Below, piece after piece: positions 56,957-64,000 of a stretch of DNA of 64,000 bases. The stretch is from Micrasema longulum (Eukaryota > Arthropoda > Insecta > Trichoptera > Brachycentridae). The notes beneath the pieces were generated by a model that worked only from the letters and a program-made list of their open reading frames with translations, had not been told where the DNA came from and did no database searches. Numbering within the stretch: the first letter of the stretch is position 1; every line of letters begins with the position of its first letter. Position numbers and translations under genes: made by a program. Location of the stretch: contig JAGVSM010003502.1 of the NCBI GenBank assembly GCA_022494885.1, positions 62,001-126,000 on the forward strand, read 5' to 3'.

Positions 56957-58107
56957 TTAAATATATATATATAATTCTTCTGTACGTGTGATGTCACTGA
57001 ACTCCTAAACAATTTAACCAATTTACGTGCATTTTTCAACGAAATGTAGATCTTTGCATTGCGCGCGTTCGTAGATAGAAATTTTAAATCGAATCTATAA
57101 AAAAAAGTTAGAAGCATAAATCTTTTTTTCATCGACCTACCAGGGTTGCATTTGACGAGAATACATTTACAAAAAAAAATGGAAGGATGTTGTTTTTTTG
57201 TGTTTACAAAAAGTTTATTTTTTTAATGTTTACAAACAACATTTGCTTTCTATGGATCCCAATCTTTTTCTTCACTTTTTATTTTATTTTTGATAACACT
57301 TAAACAATATTAACAGACATTAAATACATTAAAAAAGTCGCATTCATGAATAAAGTGCACCCCTTTTGGTGAGAAGAGCCGAGTTTAATATTTGCAAAAA
57401 AAAAATATACTTGAAAATAGATAATTTTAAGTTTTGGAATTCAACCATAAACAAGTGCCAATAGTCCTTAAAATGTAACATGATTAGAATGACAGTTGTC
57501 AGAAAAAGTGACGACATAACTTTGTAGTAACGTCAAAGGAGTTATTTATATTGACACACGAAGAATCATTTGTATCTGGCGTGTTAATCATTTTTTTTAT
57601 TACAATGCTTGAAACATAAATCACCATTAATATATAAAATCAAGTTTAAAACTGAAAAAAAAAAAAAAACAAATTAGTAACAACGTTCTTACAAGGTTAC
57701 ATCATTTTGCAAAAACGTTAGAGATGGGACAAATTTATCAATGTAAATTAATCACATAAAAAAAAATATTCGTTTGATCTTGTTCATGAAAAAAGTATAA
57801 ATGTCTCATTTTTTGGTGAACAATTATGTTAAACACACTACAATAGGCTTGTTTTTTCGTTTTTTATATCAATTTTCGGAAACAGAGTTTCATGATTGCA
57901 TGAAATAACTGATAAAATCGATTTGATCAGTGATCAGTAATTTCCCATCACTAATGAAATTTGATTTCCAGCTGTCATTCTAATCAAGCTATATTTTAAG
58001 ACTATACCTAGGTACCTACTTTTCAATTAAAAGTATTTTCCCATGGAAATAGCGGGCTAGCCAACGTTCGAGCAGGACTACGTCTATCGGCCTGTCGGGT
58101 CTGCTAG
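56957..58107 (+). mobile_element. Helitron, non-autonomous, interrupted by a MITE
   Basis: It starts TATAATTCTTCTGTACGTGT and ends CTGTCGGGTCTGCTAG followed by T. It is collinear with 29917-30506 except for a 539-bp insert at 57464-58002. Confidence 0.78.
57464..58002. mobile_element. 539-bp TA-flanked MITE inside the Helitron
   Basis: The left end GTCCTTAAAATGTAACATG and right complement GTCTTAAAATATAGCTTG are inverted, then both continue ATTAGAATGACAG. TA lies on each side (57462-57463 and 58003-58004). The Helitron at 30440 shows the uninterrupted sequence. The TA target suggests the Tc1/mariner group. Confidence 0.75.
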
Positions 58108-58889
58108 TTGTATAATATAATATACAACTGTTTAAATAAATATATCATATTTAACACTATGTACGACTGTGTTGGTCTTGTAAAAAAATAAATTACATAA
58201 TTAAATAAATACGTGAAACTTAATATTAAATTTTTAATTTGCATTTTATATCGGAGCCGCATTTATTATGCAAGATGTCACAGAAGAAATCTTTACGTAT
58301 CTTCATAATAATATGTCGTAACGCTCTACACTATCTGTAATAATCTTTATGAAGATACGCTGTTTACTTAACGACTATTTATATCATTTAACCTGTGTTT
58401 GCAAAATTTAACGCTGGCGATGGTGTTACCGTTACTAGCAAATGCAATTATCTGAGATCTGAAAAAGAACATTGAGATATTCGAAGATTCGTTAAAAGCG
58501 TTTTTGAGGGGAGAGTTTTTCAGCTCTCGTTGCCCTAGATCATTTTTCGCGTTTGTCTTTAGCTCTCATTTTATTAAATATTTTATTTTATTGTATAGGG
58601 TTATTAAAGAAGTACACATATTTAAAAATAAACAAACAATTTGTCGATTCAATTCCACGTGCATACAACATATCCTCAATTCAGAATTACAAATAATATA
58701 AACAAGTTATCGTACTAAAATGAAATAAATTATTGATCCATTTGATTGTAAAAAAATAACATTTAAAATGCGCGTCTTAAAACATATTTTTTGTCTTATA
58801 CTTAGTTTCAATAATAAAGTCTTATTTTATCTTATTTTATTTTATTTTATTATATTTTATCTCTAATTCTTAATATTTTATATATATTT

Positions 58890-59160
58890 ATATTTTCGAC
58901 ACTTGACACTTGACACTTGTGCAATATTTACACACATGTCCACCCTCATTCCAATATAACACGCACTCACCCATCCTCTCACTCACTTTCACTCACTCAA
59001 ACACACTAGTATGTATTTTTTTTTTTTTTTTTTTTATATTTTTTTTATTGTACGTGTATTTCTGTGGATATCTGTCATTGGTTTAATTCTCTGTATATTT
59101 TATTTGTTTTATTTTTGTAACATGTATTACTGTTGATATCCCCAATAATAAATAAAAAAA
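58890..59160 (+). repeat. LINE 3' UTR
   Basis: Family of 27000 and 29236: CACACATGTCCACCCTCATT, TTTCTGTGGATATCTGTCAT, ACTGTTGATATCCCCAATAA. A long T run lies at 59019-59035. Confidence 0.7.
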
Positions 59161-59173
59161 AATAATAAAAACC

Positions 59174-59308
59174 ACTTTGTTTTTAACCAGTAATTTTTTA
59201 TTATTTTTTTTCAACCGACCGGTTTCAAAGCAAGCAAGCTTCTTCGTCTAGATTTTGACGGTCGGCGGAAAAAGTAAATAATAAAAAAATAGTGGTTAAA
59301 AACAAAGT
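59174..59308. mobile_element. 135-bp foldback/hairpin element
   Basis: ACTTTGTTTTTAACCA and its inverted partner TGGTTAAAAACAAAGT bound arms of about 50 bp that include TTTTTTATTATTT and CCGACCG. The loop contains CAAGCAAGCTTC. A half copy lies at 31111-31161. Confidence 0.75.
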
Positions 59309-61524
59309 TGTTTTATTTATTTTATTATAATGAATAACCACAAAGTTAGTGCTTCAAATATAAAAGTTATTGTACATTTAGTATTTAAATGCGTTGGAAA
59401 AATATTTCTTGCACAAAATAAATTGTACACGATACTTATGGAACATTGTTTAATTTAATTAATTTCTAAGAGACAATTCACAAAAGTTAGAAAAAAATCC
59501 TTCAAAAATGTACATTTGCTATTTCGGCAATAGGTATATGTTTTATTTCCGACACTTGCTAGCCAAAGGTGCATGATATGTTGCATAGCGTGAAAATTTA
59601 AGCCATTTATTCTGATATCTGAGTTTTCTCAACCCCACATTTATTTGTATTTTATTTATTATATTTATTCTTTTGTTTTTACTTCTCGAGAGTTTTCCAC
59701 GTAAACTTAAAAAATACATTTTTAAAATGTTCATTTAATAAAAATAATAGGTAAAAATAAATCAAAATATATACAATGTGATAAATCCAAACATTAAAAA
59801 AAAACAAAAGTATTCACGAAGTTGAATGGCGGACTTATTGCAACTAGCAATGTCTTACAGTCTGACCAAAAAAAAAAAAAAACAATAATATATACAGCCA
59901 CTAATGATTATATTATGATATGCTGCATATAATATTGATGTATAATAATAACATATGGCATATAATAATAAAAACTAATGTTAATATACTAAAAAAATAT
60001 ATAAATATGTACTACGTTTAATTTAATCTATTGTGGTTTTTTTCTCGCAAAACCTCGCATCATGTTTATTATTTTTATTTTTCAGTGCGCAATTTTCATA
60101 TGCGAGATTTTTTTGACCTGAAAGAGTTTATCGAGGCTGTGTATAACAATGTTATGAATAAATTTCAGCTAAAAAATCAAATGTGTCACGCTTTAAACAC
60201 ATAATTTTACGTAGATTGAAATTCCTTGAGAATTTAATATGTTCGTTTCAGTGTAATTATTTATTTTTTTCAAATATAATCAAAGTTTACAAAATTTTTC
60301 ATCATGGCAGAATGAAAAAGATCAAACAAAGGTTTCGAAACGACACACTGCGGCGTTTCATAAGGGAATCAAAATTAAAAATTGTTAGAACTTGAAGATA
60401 ATTTGGATGTAGGTTTTGTTTTTTTCTACATCTTCTTTGTTTTTAATCTTAAATTCAATCACTCTGATCACTCACTGGTTATTCCAAATTTGCGGTTCAA
60501 AGTATCATTCGTTTTTTTATTTCTATAATAAATTACGATGAATTTCTACTAGCAAACTTGAATGTTTTAAATAATTACTTTTAATTGTATTCGTTATGGT
60601 CGTTGAAACGTGAATTTATTGATCAAACAACCTAAGGCTGTGATGATAATTATCCAAAGAGTACATAGGAGCAATGATCTAATTACAATGTGACCTCGAT
60701 TGAAAAAAAAACACAATAGCAAAGATAAATCAATCCTCGCACATTTTTCAGCATTGAATTTGTAAAGAACACGAAAGAATAAGCAATAAAACAAATGATT
60801 GTTTGTTTTTTCAAAAAAACAATTTCTTGTGTAAGATAACATTAACAGCATAACCTTTGTAGAATATAAATAGTTCTACGTGCGAAATTAAACCAAATGT
60901 GTGAATGTTCAAGCATAGGCTGAATAATCCATATTACTTATTCCAGCTACTTTATTTAATTATAATCAATTGTCATCTTTAGCAAATTTTTTAAAACTTT
61001 CCGATAGAAGAATCCTAACTGACCTAATATTACTTTATAAAATGATCAATTAATTCATTGACTGTCCAGATTTGCTGGAGTTGGTGTGTTTCCGTGTACC
61101 TGGTTGACATACTCACCACAGATCTCCTTTTTGTTCTGCAAGTTCTAGAACTAACTATCACATGCACTCGCCTATCCCTAAGCTCCACAGATATGGTCAT
61201 CAGTATGAGGACAAGGCTGATTTTTTTCTCTCTCGTAATATTATTCTTAAAAAAAATTTATAATGAAAATGTTTTCCTTTTTTGCTTTTTCATATTTATA
61301 TATATATTTCGTTAATATTTTTGGTTGCTTATGTATATTGAGCAAGCTACTTGTTATTGTTTCGTTATACAATTTTATAGTTTTTTGTTATGTATTTATA
61401 TATGTAAACTTTTTATTTATTTATAAAAGTGTTTTTAAAAAAAAATATTTATCTCTCAATATTTTGAAAAGCGTATTAAAATAACAATTATTTTAAGTCA
61501 GTAATTACACCAGTATTACATTTC
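59309..61524. other. No gene recognised
   Basis: AT-rich sequence with several unsupported short frames and no noticed repeat partner. Confidence 0.4.
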
Positions 61525-61795
61525 TCCGCCTCGTGATCAAATGGTCAGCGCGTATGTGCGCCATGCAAGAAGTCTCGGGTTCAGTGTCCGACATGATGGA
61601 CAGTTAGATACGAAGTATTTATTTTAAAATCTAATTTTACTCTAGAATATTTTGTATTCCCTGGACTTGCACTTGAATCGTAAGACTGATCATCTTACTT
61701 TCGTCCATAAAAATGATTAAGAGACTCAAACGGTTTGTGTAACAATGCAGTGCTCTACGCACCATTAGATGCGGAAAGTAAATGATGAAAGATAT
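61525..61795 (+). repeat. tRNA-derived SINE with body, CCTCGTGGT family
   Basis: Head CCGCCTCGTGATCAAATGGT, B-box-like GGGTTCAGTGTCC. Body CCCTGGACTTGCACTTGAAT, then GTAAGACTGATCATCTTA, and end ATGCGGAAAGTAAATGATG. Inverted relative to 61905-62152. Confidence 0.72.
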
Positions 61796-61904
61796 CAATG
61801 ATTACGTATTTCTATAGATAGTTCGTTAGACCCGAAACCGGTCTACATTATTTAATAATTAATAATATTGTAAATTATCACGATGTTAAAAATAATCTAA
61901 AAAA

Positions 61905-62152
61905 ATATCATCATCATCATTACCTTTCCGCACCTTATGGTGCATAGGGCACTGAATCGGTACACCAATCGCTGAGTATCTTGATTTTTTTTTAAATACA
62001 TGAAGATAAGATGATCAGTCTTACGCTTTAGGTACCAGTCCAGGGAGTATTTTATAACCCTTTTAAAAAAACATATCAACCATGTCGGGAATCAAACCCA
62101 AGACCTCTTGCTTGGTAGGCAAACGCACTGACCATTACACCACGAGGCAACG
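61905..62152 (-). repeat. tRNA-derived SINE with body, inverted partner
   Basis: Head with B box GGGTTTGATTCC and CCTCGTGGTGTAATGG on the minus strand. Body GACTGGTACCTAAAGCG, then GTAAGACTGATCATCTTA. It ends in an (ATG)n-type tail (CATCATCATCAT on plus). Confidence 0.75.
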
Positions 62153-62224
62153 AAAATATAAAAAATATTTTTTCCTGTCTCTATAAATATGTGTAAATAA
62201 ATTTATGAAATATGGTGGTGTAAT

Positions 62225-62385
62225 CTAAGACAATTGATTTACGTGCGGAGGGTTCCGGGTTCGATTCCCGGTAAGATCATTAAAATTAAAATTTGTTTTT
62301 CTCAAACCTGGGGAATGCTGTAATTTACTACTGTAGTTGGGCCTCCTGGACTGATGCGATACAAAAAAATACACTTTTACGCCCT
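62225..62385 (+). repeat. SINE with B box
   Basis: CGGAGGGTTCCGGGTTCGAT, then TCCCGGTAAGATCATT, gives a perfect B box. Body CTCAAACCTGGGGAATGCTG, then ACTGTAGTTGGGCC. Confidence 0.6.
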
Positions 62386-63284
62386 TGAGGCTTATTTTCG
62401 GGAAAACATCGTTGTTTGCATTTTTATCACTTATATTTCTCGCGTTTAATGATTTTTTCATTGATAAATCAAACGAAATAATAATAAAACCAACAATTGA
62501 ACGCTGTTAAACCTTTTTTATATCGACGAAAGAGAAAATTTCGTATCTATCTACAACTAATCGAATGACAGAGTCCCGCCACGGTTCGAAATTGACTGAA
62601 GACAAATTGTAAACATCCTTCCAATCAGTATGCTAGGATAGCGCCTCTTATTGGCCCAACGATAGCTAATTGACACTTGCATGTAATCCTTGCATCCTGC
62701 ATCCCAACAGCTTGATATCACAATTGTTTTATTATTAAATATATATTTAGAAATTTAAAAAAAAACAACAAAAAAATTGTGTCCGTTTGTTCAAAATTAT
62801 TTGGGTTGGTATTAAAAGGGAACGCCTTTCTCGAAAATTGGCACTGTTAAAAGTGGTGTCCATTTTTTCTAAAGGGAACAAGAAGACAAATTACAAGAAA
62901 TTAGTCAATAATGCATTTTCCTTATTTTATTTAACCTGAATAAAAAATTTTTTTCGAATGACGTAGAAACTAAACCAGTTTTTTTTTTACTTTTGGTGCT
63001 TATTTTTAAACATATGAAACAAAATGGATATAACTTTATGTTAACACCTGGTTTAAAATGAAATTAAATTCATTTTTATTTTTTGCTACTTTTGTGTAAA
63101 ATACATGTCTGTCTTTATATTAAAAAATGCACTACTGTTCTTTGGACTGAAAGATTTCACTATTTATTATTTCTAAATAGGTTTCGGAAGAAGGTATAAA
63201 CAATTTATTTTCATTTTTATTTTCTTTATAGTCAAACGTTTTGCCCAGTTCTCTCCTATGCACGTTTTAATTTTAAAAAAATAT
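62386..63284. other. No gene recognised
   Basis: AT-rich sequence. TTTTGTGTAAAATACATGT(C/T)TGTCTTT occurs at 63091 and again near 63605, a repeat of unknown origin. Confidence 0.4.
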
Positions 63285-63490
63285 TTACGCACCGACACAT
63301 ACATACTCACACATTCATATGCACGAATTCAAACGTCTCACACATACAATTTTATAAACTCTTTTCTTATAGATTATGTATTATTAAATTAACAGTGGAT
63401 TTTTTTTTTAATGGCTCTAGTATTGTTAATATTTTCTCCTTATTTGATATATAAATAGCTGTAAAATTCTAAATAAATTGAAAAATAAAA
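63285..63490 (+). repeat. LINE 3' UTR, uninterrupted copy
   Basis: CACACATACAATT, ACAGTGGATTTTTT and TAGCTGTAAAATTCTAAATA define the family split at 29100-29605. Confidence 0.7.
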
Positions 63491-63689
63491 TATATCTATT
63501 TACATATGTATAGTATACCCATATATTTTATACTAATATGTAAAGATATTTTTTTACATATTTTTATTTTTCTGCTTAAAATCATTTAAATTTTTTGCTT
63601 CTTCTGTGTAAAATACATGTTTGTCTTTGTATGTATATATGTATGTAAAAGCCTACAAGGCATTTAGATAAATGAAAATAGATAAACGT

Positions 63690-63870
63690 TGAGAAATAAC
63701 TTTTTTTTAAATTTTGGTATTTGCTTTTTTAATTTATTTTTTTTATAAATGTTCTCCAATTCCATAATATTTTTTTATTTCCTTGTAATAAAATTATTGT
63801 ATTCTGTGACTTCACTTTTTTTCTATATGGGAGTCTAATATTTTACTTTTCCAGGTATTATGATTATATT
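63690..63870 (+). repeat. LINE 3' region
   Basis: Matches 38340-38500. Confidence 0.5.
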
Positions 63871-63891
63871 CCAATTATATTCATATTACCA

Positions 63892-64000
63892 TCTCTAAAA
63901 TGTTCTACGTCTCTGTGGTAATATGTTAATATTAACAGCTTCCCAGGAAGTTGAATCCAGTACTTGGCTAAAAAAATTTAGGCAAACTCAAAATATTGTT
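63892..64000 (-). repeat. Two tandem R385 pieces at the window edge
   Basis: The 3' end of one copy (to 63927, TGGTAATATGTT), a 7-bp spacer AATATTA, then the start of another (63935, ACAGCTTCCCAGGAAGTTGA), which runs off the window. Confidence 0.7.

Overview
The window is strongly AT-rich, intron-bearing eukaryotic DNA packed with decayed transposable elements. It has no operons or prokaryotic signals. The element types point to an insect, most likely a moth or butterfly: jockey/CR1-, RTE- and R1/I-like LINE tails, tRNA-derived SINEs, many MITEs, and Helitrons ending in a GGGTCCGCTAGT-type terminus. The order is an inference and was not tested.

Host gene. Two GC-rich islands on the minus strand are bounded by good splice sites. 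The exon at 9736-9864 reads as the N-terminal segment of the formin DAAM, with a PEITY motif followed by PMPP, EELD and FAELV. The island at 49750-49902 can be read, phase 0, to end RGRGLCACFQ directly before it, which fits the DAAM N-terminus. If both are right, 9865-49749 is one DAAM intron of about 39.9 kb. The next coding exon would lie left of position 1, and sequence to the right of 49902 is upstream. Nearly everything else is intronic or flanking transposon debris.

Main discovery. Positions 44081-49680 hold a nearly complete two-gene DNA transposon. It has 12-bp terminal inverted repeats (GGGCTCCATGCA) and an AT duplication at both ends. The plus strand carries a spliced THAP-domain plus DDE transposase gene broken by one frameshift. 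The minus strand carries a three-exon, uninterrupted 429-aa protein with a SWIM-type zinc motif and a YqaJ/lambda-exonuclease nuclease domain. This architecture matches the ISL2EU type of eukaryotic transposon. The element lies 67 bp inside the DAAM intron, close to the splice donor.

Layout. 1-9.7 kb: LINE tails, SINE heads, a candidate solo LTR at 1648-2049 and a MITE. 9.7-11.4 kb: DAAM exon, then a tandem repeat split by a LINE tail and a 402-bp MITE with AAAT duplications. 14-21 kb: MITE, LINE tails, a 1.7-kb foldback element, an unclassified 385-bp repeat (here R385) and a LINE reverse-transcriptase tail. 22-39 kb: nested LINE 3' ends, SINEs, Helitron and R385 copies. 39.7-40.3 kb: a MITE with long inverted arms. 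44.1-49.7 kb: the two-gene transposon. 49.7-64 kb: DAAM 5' island, LINE tails, a MITE, a Helitron split by a TA-flanked MITE, a hairpin element, an inverted SINE pair and LINE 3' ends.
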